Positions 24,798 to 33,769 of a stretch of 64,000 nucleotides of DNA are shown in pieces. Numbering within the stretch: the first letter of the stretch is position 1; each line of letters opens with the position of its first letter. The notes under the pieces are model-generated. The model did not search any database. It had not been told where the DNA came from and saw only the letters and a list, made by a program, of their open reading frames with translations. The stretch covers positions 1 through 64,000 of the forward strand of contig DEQO01000055.1 in assembly GCA_002360495.1 (NCBI GenBank). The letters are read 5' to 3'. The translations under genes were made by a program, and so were the position numbers. Origin of the DNA: Flavobacteriales bacterium UBA3364. GTDB taxonomy: Bacteria > Bacteroidota > Bacteroidia > Flavobacteriales_F > PHOS-HE28.

Positions 24798-27700
24798 CTA
24801 GGCCGTAGCCGGGCCGGGCCGCATGGTATTGCGTGGCATCACATCCACGGACGCGGACTTGGCCATGCGCAGCTCCTGTTTCCACTGCCTGCGGTGCTTG
24901 ATCTTGGCGATGATGAGCAACATCACGGGCACCATGATCAGCGTGAGGAAGGTGGCGAAGGTGAGGCCGTAGATCACCGCCCAGCTGAGCGGGCCCCAGA
25001 AGATCACGTTGTCACCACCGACGTGGATGTGCGGGTTGAGCTCGGTGAAGAGCGTACCGAAGTTGAGGTTGAAACCGACGGCCAACGGAAGCAGGCCCAA
25101 TACGGCGGTCACAGCAGTGAGCAACACCGGACGTAGACGGGTCTTGCCGGCCACGATCAAGGCTTCACGCGTTGCATCGATGGGGAGTTCCTTCGTTTCT
25201 GGCAGGCCGCGTTTCTCCTTTTGCCGTTCGAAGAGCAGCTTGGCGAAGTCCATCAACACGATGGCGTTGTTCACCACCACACCGATCAGCGAGATGATCC
25301 CGAGCATGGTCATGAGGATGATGAAATCCATGCGGAACACGATCAGCCCCAGGAATACACCGATGGTGCTGAACAACACGGTGCTGAGGATGACCATGGG
25401 CCAGCTGATGCTGTTGAACTGCCACACGATGATGAGGAACACGATGAAGATGGCGATCATGAACGCCTTGCCCAGGAAGGACATTTCCTTCATCTGGTCC
25501 TCCTGCTGGCCGGTGAAGGCCATGCCGAATTGCTCGTCGGGTTCATAGCTGTTCAAGGCATCCTTCATCTCGGCGATCACCTCGTTGGCGTTGTACCCAG
25601 CGATGACGTTGCTGCTCACGGTGACGACGCGCTTCAGATCGGTCCGCTTGATGGCGCTGAAGGTGGAGCTCAGTTCATCCGTGGCCACGGCACTGATCGG
25701 GACCTGGCGGATCTGTCCGTTGAGCATGTCGCGGAACGTGATCTTCATGTCCATGATGGTGCCCACATCGTAGCGCTGGTCGTCCTGCAAACGCACCATG
25801 ATCTTGTAATCGTCATCGTCCCCCTCGATGCGGTAGGTGCTCACCTCCTTGCCGAAGAGCGCGCTGCGGATGGCGTCGGCCACAGCATAGGTGCTCACGT
25901 TCAAACGGCGGGCTTTCGCACGGTCGATGATGATCGGCATCTCCGGCTTGGCCCGGTCGATGTCGATACGCAAGGCTTCGACACCCGGCACGTTCTTGCT
26001 CTCCATGAATGTCTTCAGGCGGTCGGCCTCGGCCAGTAGTGGTTCGATCTCGTCCCCGCTGATCTCGATGTTGATCGGTTTACCGCTCGGCGGACCCGCT
26101 GCATCCTTGTCGACGCTGACGATCACACCGGGATAACCGGCGAGCCCCTTCTGCAGCTTGAGCAGTACCTCGTTCGTCTTCAAGCCACGGCGGTCGGCGA
26201 ATTTCACGAAGTTGAGCTGGATACGGCCCTTGTTCGGCGTGTTGGCCAGGCTCACCCCCTGGGCGGGATCGCTGGTGCCATTGCCCACCTGCGTGATCAT
26301 GGAGTTGATCAGCCAGTTCACCGTGTCGGTGCGCACCTGTCCGTTGGGGAGCGTGACCTCCTTCATTTCGATGTACGGGGGCACGTTCACGATCGCCTCC
26401 ACCTGGCGCTCCAAGCGGCGTGTGATCATGTCCGTCTTCTCGATGTCGGTACCGATCGGCGCCTCAACGAAGACGTTCACATATTTCGGCTCGTTGATCG
26501 GGAAGAACTCCACCTTCGGCGGCACCACGATCAGCAACACGATGGCAAGCACCAGCAACCCGAACGTGCCGAGGAGGAAGGTGCGCGGGTGGTGACGATC
26601 CAGTGCGTAGCGCAGGAAACGCTCGTAGCGGGCTTCCAACCTCGGCAGGAACACATCCTGGAACCACCTTGTGCCGGGAACGGCGATCATCAAATTGAGG
26701 ATGCCGAGGATGCCGGCGAATATGGTGAGGCTGCCGAGGCCGACCAGGAAGTCCGCGCCCATGCCTTTGCCCATCACCAGGACCAGTGTGCCGATCACGG
26801 CGAAGATGCCAACGAGCTTATAGACCTTCTTCGCGTCCGGGTTCTCGCGCTCCACCTTCATGAACTGCGTGCTCAACGCCGGATTGACCACCAGGGCCAC
26901 GAAGAGCGAAGAGCTCAAGGCCACCATGAAGGTGATCGGCATCCACTTCATGAATTGGCCCATCATGCCCGGCCAGAAGAGCAGTGGCACGAACACCATC
27001 ACCGTTGCGGTGGTCGCGGCAACGATCGGCAAGGTCACTTCACCGACCGCTTTCCGTGTGGCGGCCATGGCCGGTTCGCCGTTGGTCATGTGGCGGTAGA
27101 TGTTCTCAACGATCACGATGCCGTCATCCACCAAGCGACCGAGCGCGAGGATCAGCGAGAACAGCACCATGATGTTCAACGTGACACCCGCCGCGTTGAG
27201 GATGATGAAGGAGATGAACATGCTCATCGGGATCGCGAGACCCACGAACAAGGCGTTGCGCAAACCGAGGAAGAAGAGCAGCGTGCCTACCACGAGGATC
27301 ACGCCGAAGATGATGTGGTTGAACAGCTCATCCACCTGCACACGGGTGTCCTCGCTTTGATCTCCCGTAATGGTGATGGTGACATCCTCCGGGATCACCG
27401 TACCGCGCGTTTCCTTCAGGATCTCGCTGATCTTGTCACTGGCAATGATGAGGTTCTCGCCGGCACGCTTGATCACATCCACCATCACGACGGGTTTGCC
27501 GTATTCGCGGGCGTAGCTCTCGGCCTCCTTGTAGTCGAACTCCACCGTGGCGATGTCCCGTAAGCGCACCTCCTTCTGGAACTCGTTCTTCACCACGATG
27601 TCGCGGATGGTCTCCATATCGGCGAACTCACCGACCACGCGCACAGCACGGCGCTGGCCATCGGTGAGCACTTCGCCCCCGCTCATGGTCAGGTTCTCGG

Positions 27701-28391
27701 TCTGCAACGCCATGGCCACATCCCCGAAGTTCAATTGCAGGGCCTCCAGCTTGTGCACGTCGATGGCCACCTGCACTTCCTTCTCGGGTACGCCCCGGAT
27801 GTCCACCTTGTTGATCTCCGGCAGCGCTTCGATACGGTCCTCGAGGATCTTGGCGTAGTGGTGCAACTGGTCGATGCTGTAATCACCGCTCAAGTTGATG
27901 TTCATCACCGGGACCATCTCGGAGAAGTTCATCTCGAAGATGCTCGGCTCCGCCGGCAGGTCCTTGGGGAAATCGACATCGCCCTGGGCCTTGTCCACCG
28001 CGTCCTTCACCTTGCGCAATGCCTCGGTCGGCGTCACGTCGTAGTTGAACTTCACCTGGATGGTGCTGAAGTTGGGCACGCTCGTGGAGTTGATCTCGTC
28101 CACGCCGGTTATGGTGTTGATCTCCTTCTCCAGCGGTTTGGTGATGAGCTTCTCGATGTCCACCACCGAACTGCTGTTGTAAGGCGTGGCGACATAGATC
28201 TCCGGCGTCACCACCTCCGGGAAGCTCTCCTTCGGCATGGCCGAATACGAGTACATGCCGAAGACGGCGATCAGCACACTGATCACGATCACCGTGGTGC
28301 GGTTCTTCACCGCCCAGCTGGTGATGGCGAATTGTTTGCCGTGGCCTTCGCCGTATGCCTCGTTCTCGATGTTGCTGTGGTCCATTGCCAT
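24798..28391 (-). CDS. RND-family efflux pump inner-membrane permease
   Basis: A 1,197-residue proton-driven RND permease (AcrB/MdtC-type), which exports drugs, dyes or other compounds through a tripartite envelope channel. The proton-relay acids Asp422-Asp423 are in GRLVDDGIVIVEN; the position of the AcrB TM10 lysine is Asn in VVNNAIVLMDFAK. The two periplasmic porter/docking halves are recognisable. It is about 150 residues longer than AcrB: between the two halves there are extra hydrophobic segments (LVGIFAVIGTLVLVMG and LTIFAGILGILNLMIAV) joined by Lys-rich linkers. It is last in the TetR-TolC-MFP-RND order, 114 bases after the adaptor gene. Confidence 0.93.
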   Translation of the reverse strand: MAMDHSNIENEAYGEGHGKQFAITSWAVKNRTTVIVISVLIAVFGMYSYSAMPKESFPEVVTPEIYVATPYNSSSVVDIEKLITKPLEKEINTITGVDEINSTSVPNFSTIQVKFNYDVTPTEALRKVKDAVDKAQGDVDFPKDLPAEPSIFEMNFSEMVPVMNINLSGDYSIDQLHHYAKILEDRIEALPEINKVDIRGVPEKEVQVAIDVHKLEALQLNFGDVAMALQTENLTMSGGEVLTDGQRRAVRVVGEFADMETIRDIVVKNEFQKEVRLRDIATVEFDYKEAESYAREYGKPVVMVDVIKRAGENLIIASDKISEILKETRGTVIPEDVTITITGDQSEDTRVQVDELFNHIIFGVILVVGTLLFFLGLRNALFVGLAIPMSMFISFIILNAAGVTLNIMVLFSLILALGRLVDDGIVIVENIYRHMTNGEPAMAATRKAVGEVTLPIVAATTATVMVFVPLLFWPGMMGQFMKWMPITFMVALSSSLFVALVVNPALSTQFMKVERENPDAKKVYKLVGIFAVIGTLVLVMGKGMGADFLVGLGSLTIFAGILGILNLMIAVPGTRWFQDVFLPRLEARYERFLRYALDRHHPRTFLLGTFGLLVLAIVLLIVVPPKVEFFPINEPKYVNVFVEAPIGTDIEKTDMITRRLERQVEAIVNVPPYIEMKEVTLPNGQVRTDTVNWLINSMITQVGNGTSDPAQGVSLANTPNKGRIQLNFVKFADRRGLKTNEVLLKLQKGLAGYPGVIVSVDKDAAGPPSGKPINIEISGDEIEPLLAEADRLKTFMESKNVPGVEALRIDIDRAKPEMPIIIDRAKARRLNVSTYAVADAIRSALFGKEVSTYRIEGDDDDYKIMVRLQDDQRYDVGTIMDMKITFRDMLNGQIRQVPISAVATDELSSTFSAIKRTDLKRVVTVSSNVIAGYNANEVIAEMKDALNSYEPDEQFGMAFTGQQEDQMKEMSFLGKAFMIAIFIVFLIIVWQFNSISWPMVILSTVLFSTIGVFLGLIVFRMDFIILMTMLGIISLIGVVVNNAIVLMDFAKLLFERQKEKRGLPETKELPIDATREALIVAGKTRLRPVLLTAVTAVLGLLPLAVGFNLNFGTLFTELNPHIHVGGDNVIFWGPLSWAVIYGLTFATFLTLIMVPVMLLIIAKIKHRRQWKQELRMAKSASVDVMPRNTMRPGPATA

Positions 28392-28505
28392 GATACGTTT
28401 AACCCCAGAGGCACGGGGGAACGGAGAATACGACGTGCTGGTGTCGTTCTTGCGTGTGCCCTTGCTTCTGCATTGGATCTGTTTGTGCCTCCGTGGTGAA
28501 CGACC
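28392..28505 (-). other. Spacer between adaptor and permease genes with CCTCCGTG-type repeat
   Basis: This spacer carries GTGCCTCCGTGGTGAA at 28485-28500 and a related inverted GAGGCACGGGGGAACGGAG near 28407-28426. The same GTGCCTCCGTG core occurs in the intergenic tract at 8381-8391. I see no promoter box or ORF. Confidence 0.35.
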
Positions 28506-29660
28506 CTAGAGCTTCGTCACTTTCACTTCCTGACCACCCCCGACGCTCTTCGCGCCTTCGTCCACCAGGATGGCACCGCCTAGTTCGGAGGCATCACCCT
28601 GGGCTGGCACGATCATGGTGCTGCCGCGGTAATCGGCCATACGCTTCACCATCACCTTGCGGGTCGTCTTCCTTCCGGCGGCATCATCCAGCAGGAAGAT
28701 GTAGTTGTTGCCGTTCACATCCTCCTGGATGGTCCGGCTCGGCACCACCAGCGCCTTCTCCTGTACCTGGTCGCGGATGTGGATCACGCTGAGCAGGTTG
28801 GGCCGCAACAGGCCGTTGGCCTCGGGAACACGCACCGTGATGCGGAAGGTGCGGTTGGCGGGATCGATGTACTTGCTCACGTTGCTCAAAGTGGCCATGA
28901 TCGTGTCACCCAGGCTCGGGAACTCGACACGAACAGGGTCGCCCACCTTGACACGGGTGAGGTAGCTCTCCGGGACATCGGCCTCCAACTGGGCGCCACT
29001 GGCATCCACCACACGGGCTACGGGGGACATGCCGGTCATATCACCTATGCTCACCATCACCTGGTCCACCGTGCCATCGAACGGCGCGGTGACCTGCGAC
29101 ATACGGCGCTGTTCGCGCAAGGCTGCAAGGCTGGCCTCGGCCTGTTCCTTCTGGCTCCTGGCCTGCAGGTATTGCATCTCGCTGCCGATCTTCTGTTCCC
29201 ACAGTTTGCTCTGCTTATCGAACACGTCCTTGGCGAGCGCAGCACCCGACTCGGCGGCGGCGATCTGTTTGTCGATCGCATCGTTGTCCAGGTCCACGAG
29301 CAACTGGCCGCTGTGTACGCGGTCTCCTTCCTTCACCAACACACGGCGCACACGGCCACCACCCATGGCAAAAAGATCCGCGCTCTTGTCCGCCTTCACG
29401 GCGCCATGCACCTGCACGAAGTGCTCGAAGGTGCTGGGCTGCAACACCAATGTGGTCACGGTAGGAAGGTTCCTGCGTACCGTGGTATCGTGTTCGGCCA
29501 CCCAGGTCTCGGTCTCCTTGATCTTCAGTCCGAGTTCCTTGTAGACGGCCTTCAGGCTGTCGAGCTCCGCACGCTTGCGACCGAGGTCGTCCGTTGGGGT
29601 GGTTGCCCCGCACGCGCTCAACAGCACTACAAGGGTGAGAAGGTGGATCGTGTTCTTCAT
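28506..29660 (-). CDS. RND efflux periplasmic adaptor (membrane fusion protein), lipoprotein
   Basis: A 384-residue adaptor linking the RND permease to the TolC channel. The signal sequence ends in LLSAC, making Cys17 the probable lipid anchor. A short extra coiled coil (about 24-55, KRAELDSLKAVYKELGLKIK) precedes the lipoyl half VHGAVKADKSADLF and VKEGDRVHSGQLLVDLDNDA. The alpha-hairpin follows at about 125-190, then the second lipoyl half TAPFDGTVDQVMVSIGD and the beta-barrel. The ATG at 29660 is used because it starts the signal sequence. It lies 19 bases after the TolC gene. Confidence 0.92.
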   Translation of the reverse strand: MKNTIHLLTLVVLLSACGATTPTDDLGRKRAELDSLKAVYKELGLKIKETETWVAEHDTTVRRNLPTVTTLVLQPSTFEHFVQVHGAVKADKSADLFAMGGGRVRRVLVKEGDRVHSGQLLVDLDNDAIDKQIAAAESGAALAKDVFDKQSKLWEQKIGSEMQYLQARSQKEQAEASLAALREQRRMSQVTAPFDGTVDQVMVSIGDMTGMSPVARVVDASGAQLEADVPESYLTRVKVGDPVRVEFPSLGDTIMATLSNVSKYIDPANRTFRITVRVPEANGLLRPNLLSVIHIRDQVQEKALVVPSRTIQEDVNGNNYIFLLDDAAGRKTTRKVMVKRMADYRGSTMIVPAQGDASELGGAILVDEGAKSVGGGQEVKVTKL

Positions 29661-29679
29661 TGCGTGGTCAGAGGACGGT

Positions 29680-30996
29680 TCAGTAGAGGTCAAGTGCTTT
29701 GCGCAGTTCGGCGCGTGCGAGCAGCAGGTCCACCAGGGCGCCGATGTATTGCTGTTGCGAAGTGAGGTATTGGGTCTGGTCCTGGTTCAGTTCGAAACTG
29801 CCGGAGAGGCCATTGGTGAACTTGATGCTGGTATGATCGAAGATCCGCTTGGTCAGTTCCAGGTTCTGTTGTGCAGTGGTATAGCTGTCCATGGTGGTGC
29901 GCGCCTTCTGGCTGCGCTCCTGTGCCTCGGCCAGCAGGCGTTGCTGGGTGGCGGTGAGGTTCACCTGGGTCTGCTGCATGGTGAGCTGCGCCTGCTGCAC
30001 ACGGCTGCTGCGCAGGCCGCTGCTGAAGATGGGCACCTGCAACTGCAGGCCCCAGAGCGTGGCGGGGAACCAGTCCGTCTCCACGGGTGTGGTGAAACCG
30101 AATGCCTGCTGCTGCGTGTTGATGAAGCCAAGGAGCTTGGGCAGGTAGGCGCTCTTCTGGTTCTTGACCTCGAGCTCCTGCAGGCGCACCATGGTGTTGG
30201 CGAGCTGGAAGTCGATGTGACCGTTCAGGTCAAGGGTCATGCTGGAGAGCGCCACTTCGGCGGGATCGTTCACGATGGTCTCCAGATCGCTCGATAGCGT
30301 GACAGGGGTTTCGGCCGGAATGCCGAGGACCAGACGAAGGAAGGCAAGCGCCACGCTCTCCTGTTGGGTGAACCCGCGCGCGTTGTCGCGGGCATTGGCC
30401 AGGGCGATCCGCAGCCGGTCCACATCGGTGGTCTCCATGAAGCCTTGTGAAAGCATGGCTTCGCCTTCGCTCAGGCTCTTCTCGAGTACCGGAACGCTCT
30501 CTGCGCTGAGGCGTCCTCCTTCCCGCGCGGCAAGCACGCCGAGGTAGGCTTTCGCCGCCTGGTTGCGGGCATCGGCCACTATCCTCTCCAGGTCCTGGGT
30601 GCTGCGTGTGCGCAGTTCCCTCGAAGCGCGCAAACCAACGATGTAGCTGCCGTCGAAAATGAGCTGGTTCAGTTGCAGCACCCCGGTGGTGGTATAGGGC
30701 AGGCCGAACTGGATCTGCAGGAATTCAGGGCCGACCTGCGTGAAGTTGGGGATCACGCTCGTGGGTACCTCCAGGTAGTTGTTGAAGCTCCCGGTGCCTT
30801 CGATCTGCGGAAGGCCGAACGCGGTGACCTCCTTGATCTTCTCTTCCGCCTTCTCGGCATCCAGTACACCAGCCTGTACCGCGTAGCTCTGCTTCGCGGC
30901 CAGGTCCATGGCCTGTTGCAGGCTCAGGGTCAACGGCCCTTGGGCGCTTACCGATAACGAGAGCACGATGGCTGCTATGGTCCAAATGTTCCTCAT
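29680..30996 (-). CDS. TolC-family outer-membrane efflux channel
   Basis: A 438-residue outer-membrane factor. The signal peptide MRNIWTIAAIVLSLSVSAQG is followed by the two TolC-type repeats, each dominated by long alpha-helices rich in Ala, Gln, Leu and Glu (for example LTLSLQQAMDLAAKQSYAVQ at the start and QLTMQQTQVNLTATQQRLLA in the second half). It forms the trimeric exit duct of the RND pump. Its ATG overlaps the stop codon of the TetR gene as ATGA, so the channel is translationally coupled to the regulator. Confidence 0.92.
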   Translation of the reverse strand: MRNIWTIAAIVLSLSVSAQGPLTLSLQQAMDLAAKQSYAVQAGVLDAEKAEEKIKEVTAFGLPQIEGTGSFNNYLEVPTSVIPNFTQVGPEFLQIQFGLPYTTTGVLQLNQLIFDGSYIVGLRASRELRTRSTQDLERIVADARNQAAKAYLGVLAAREGGRLSAESVPVLEKSLSEGEAMLSQGFMETTDVDRLRIALANARDNARGFTQQESVALAFLRLVLGIPAETPVTLSSDLETIVNDPAEVALSSMTLDLNGHIDFQLANTMVRLQELEVKNQKSAYLPKLLGFINTQQQAFGFTTPVETDWFPATLWGLQLQVPIFSSGLRSSRVQQAQLTMQQTQVNLTATQQRLLAEAQERSQKARTTMDSYTTAQQNLELTKRIFDHTSIKFTNGLSGSFELNQDQTQYLTSQQQYIGALVDLLLARAELRKALDLY

Positions 30997-31664
30997 GCGT
31001 TCACACGTTCCTTGGTCATCTTCTTTTCCAGGTAGTCCAATCCCTTCTTGCTCGCGATACCACGAACGTGGTAGCGGAAGATCTCCCAGTGCAGGTCGTC
31101 CATGCTGAACTGCTCCGGGGGGAACAGTGCGCCGTCGAAGACCATGTCGAAGCGCGCGATGTAGATCGTCGCGATCATCGGGATGTTCAGGTCATCGCGG
31201 TACAAACCCTCCGTGATCCCGCGCGCCATGTTCTCGCTCATGCACGAGAAGATCTCCCGCCGCTTATTGGAGAGCATGTTGTGGAAAGCCGCCGGATGGT
31301 ACTTCTCCAGGTCGAAATGGATGCTCGGGTGGATGCCTTGCATATGCCCGGAGACTGTTGTGGTGATGGCGTACAACTCGTCGATCGCGTTCTGCTTCTC
31401 CTTGGCGCGCACCGCGTCGATGTCGCACTTGTAGCAAACGCTCAAGTGCTTCAACACCCGATCGACCAGATCGTTCTTGTCGCTCACATACTGGTATAGC
31501 GTCTTCTTCGAGATGCCCAGTCGGGTGGCCACATCGTCCATGGTCACGCTCTTGATGCCCAGTTTCCAAAAGACCTTGGCGGTCTCTTCCAGGATGCGGT
31601 GGCCGCGCTTATCCATGGGTTCGGCACCGGGCCGATCCATCGATATGTGGTTGTCCTCTGCCAT
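30993..31664 (-). CDS. TetR/AcrR-family repressor of the efflux operon
   Basis: A 223-residue regulator with an N-terminal TetR helix-turn-helix (SVTMDDVATRLGISKKTLYQ, about residues 39-58) and a helical ligand domain. It heads the efflux operon and overlaps TolC, so it most likely represses its own operon until a pump substrate binds. A 9-base perfect inverted repeat lies 34 bases ahead of the start. A TAGATTTG box (31674-31681) lies only 10 bases ahead of the chosen ATG; Met9 or Met17 would give a longer leader and a more typical TetR N-terminus (MDKRGHRILEETAKVF). Confidence 0.9.
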   Translation of the reverse strand: MAEDNHISMDRPGAEPMDKRGHRILEETAKVFWKLGIKSVTMDDVATRLGISKKTLYQYVSDKNDLVDRVLKHLSVCYKCDIDAVRAKEKQNAIDELYAITTTVSGHMQGIHPSIHFDLEKYHPAAFHNMLSNKRREIFSCMSENMARGITEGLYRDDLNIPMIATIYIARFDMVFDGALFPPEQFSMDDLHWEIFRYHVRGIASKKGLDYLEKKMTKERVNA

Positions 31665-31673
31665 TTCGGGGCG

Positions 31674-31729
31674 CAAATCTAGCTGTTGGTGGATACACAG
31701 GAAACAATATTCCCAAATTATGTTTCCTG
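31674..31729 (-). promoter_or_regulatory. Operator and promoter of the TetR-efflux operon
   Basis: CAGGAAACA at 31698-31706 and TGTTTCCTG at 31721-31729 are exact reverse complements separated by 14 AT-rich bases. TAGATTTG on the minus strand (31674-31681) matches the Bacteroidota -7 consensus TAnnTTTG exactly. The inverted repeat would cover the -25 to -55 region, fitting repression by the adjacent TetR protein. It may also affect the divergent kinase gene. Confidence 0.65.
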
Positions 31730-31861
31730 CGTTCGTCGCCTTCGACCAGGAGAACGAGCAGCGCCGCTTTTTACTCTTTCCGCTGCCGCCGCATCGCACC
31801 GGTATGCATATCACACCTCCGTGGTATTGGACAACACAACGGGAACCATCACCTTTCGACC

Positions 31862-33766
31862 ATGCTGAACATCCGATCGCACCTGCCCAGCATCCGCGCC
31901 TACCGGCTCGGGCGTCGGCTCCTCGTTCTCTGGCTGGGCTTGTTCCCAGGCATCTTCTCGGCACAAACTCCCCTATTGGACAGTTTGCGCGCCGTGCTTC
32001 GCAGTACTGTTGCGGAGGGCACGGTCATCGATACCGCACGCTCCCGTTTGCTCCTGCGCATCAGCGCCGCGCAGTCGAGGTCAGGGGCCTACGATCTGGC
32101 GTTCGCCTGTACCAACGAGGCGATCGGCATCCTGGAACGGTTGGCACCCACCCTTACGGACCCTGCGGTATTGGACCCGCAATTGGCTACTGCCAATAAG
32201 CAGCTCGGGCGCCTGTTCACGTACCAAGGGGACCACGAGAACGCACTGAAGAGCCTGCAGGAGTCCCATCGTATCGCCGAACGAACGGGGAACGTGAAGG
32301 ACATCGGTTCGAGCCTGACGCTCATGGCCGGCTGTTTCCGGGAAATGGGCGATCCGCAACAAGCCTTGGTGTACGGAAGGCGTTCGATAGGTGTGCTGTC
32401 CGCCATCCCCGATGGGAAAGACCTGGGGCTGGCGTACATGGGACTGGCCGGCGCTTTCAGCAATGTGGTGGGATCCAAGGATAGCGCGATGTTCTATTTC
32501 AAGAAAGCCCGTCACCATTTCGAGCGTACCAAGGACCTTCCGCAATTGGCCGCTGTGGACCTCAACCTGGCCGAGCGCTTCCAGGAAATGGGGCAGTTGG
32601 ATTCGTCGTTGCACTACCTCCAACTAGGCGGCGTCCATGTTGCCCATTTGAACCCCCAAAGCCAATTGCGTTACCACGGCATGTTGGGACGCGGCATGAT
32701 CATGCAACATCGGTTCCGGGAAGGTCTCGCGGAACTGCTGATCGCCGAGCAGATGGCCGATGGCAATCCCGCCGACCTGGGCTTCATCCACCACATACGC
32801 GCCCTGGCTCTTGCCGGTATGGGTGAACAGGTGGAAGCGTACCTTGAATCACGCCGCGGGGATGATGCCATTTTAGCGGACCTGGACATCGAAAGGACCA
32901 ATGCGATCACCGAAGCGCGGGTCGAATTCGAACACGAAAAGGAACAGGTGCTGGCCCAGCGCATGATCGGTGAGCAGCGCATCCGGACACGCTATGCCAT
33001 CGCCCTGGCCTGCGGTGTTTTCGCGCTCGCCGTGTTGCTCTTTGCGCGTTTCCGGGCAAGCAAACGATACAGCACGACCCTGGAGGCCAAGAACCAGGAA
33101 ATACTACGCGCACAGCAAGAGTTGATGGTGAGCGAGAAGCAGCGCGAAGCCGAACAGGTCCGGACACGCATCGCCAGCGACATTCACGATGAACTGGGGG
33201 GGGACCTGACGAAGATCTCCCTGTTGGGCAAGGAAGTGCAACGGCGATCCATGGAGGACCCAACATCCGTATCCGAGGCTGCGGACCGGCTGGGACGGCT
33301 TTCCCGGGAGGTGGTCGGGGCGTTGCGCGACATCGTATGGTCCGTGGACCCGGAGCAGGATACCTGGCAAGGCCTGGTATCACATGCCTCCGCCTATGCG
33401 CAACGCGCACTGGACGGTACCGGCATCCAAGCGGACCTGCATTTCACGCATCACGGACCCGATGCCCCGATCGACCCGGCGACCAAACGGGACATCTTCC
33501 TGTTGCTCAAGGAGGCGCTCAACAATTCCGTCAAACATGCCAACGCCTCCGTCATCCACGTAAACTTCACCACGCATGGTGAGGGGTTCCAATTGATCGT
33601 AAAGGACAATGGCGATGGATTCGACCCCGTACCGGGCATGCGCGATGGGAACGGTTTGCGCAACATGCGCAAACGCAGTGAGCGCCTCGGTGCGCAGTGG
33701 GACCTGGCACCCGTTCCCGGCAAAGGCACCACGCTCACTGTACGATCGAGCCTTGTTCCTGCATAG
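31862..33766 (+). CDS. TPR-containing sensor histidine kinase (copy 1)
   Basis: A 634-residue membrane histidine kinase of the NarX/DegS-type HisKA_3 group. A signal/anchor segment (RRLLVLWLGLFPGIFSAQ) precedes a TPR solenoid (about 45-330), one membrane helix (about 378-398) and a coiled coil. The dimerisation helix follows with phospho-acceptor His442 in ASDIHDELGGDLTK, then the ATPase domain with N-box LLKEALNNSVKHA and glycine boxes DNGDGFDP and GNGLRNMRKR. It should autophosphorylate on a periplasmic or envelope signal and pass phosphate to the regulator two genes on. The second kinase gene starts three bases after its stop. Confidence 0.9.
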   Translation: MLNIRSHLPSIRAYRLGRRLLVLWLGLFPGIFSAQTPLLDSLRAVLRSTVAEGTVIDTARSRLLLRISAAQSRSGAYDLAFACTNEAIGILERLAPTLTDPAVLDPQLATANKQLGRLFTYQGDHENALKSLQESHRIAERTGNVKDIGSSLTLMAGCFREMGDPQQALVYGRRSIGVLSAIPDGKDLGLAYMGLAGAFSNVVGSKDSAMFYFKKARHHFERTKDLPQLAAVDLNLAERFQEMGQLDSSLHYLQLGGVHVAHLNPQSQLRYHGMLGRGMIMQHRFREGLAELLIAEQMADGNPADLGFIHHIRALALAGMGEQVEAYLESRRGDDAILADLDIERTNAITEARVEFEHEKEQVLAQRMIGEQRIRTRYAIALACGVFALAVLLFARFRASKRYSTTLEAKNQEILRAQQELMVSEKQREAEQVRTRIASDIHDELGGDLTKISLLGKEVQRRSMEDPTSVSEAADRLGRLSREVVGALRDIVWSVDPEQDTWQGLVSHASAYAQRALDGTGIQADLHFTHHGPDAPIDPATKRDIFLLLKEALNNSVKHANASVIHVNFTTHGEGFQLIVKDNGDGFDPVPGMRDGNGLRNMRKRSERLGAQWDLAPVPGKGTTLTVRSSLVPA

Positions 33767-33769
33767 ATC

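Noticed and set aside
26589..27563. 324-residue plus-strand open frame inside the RND gene
   Set aside because: His/Glu/Asp-rich shadow of the conserved permease.
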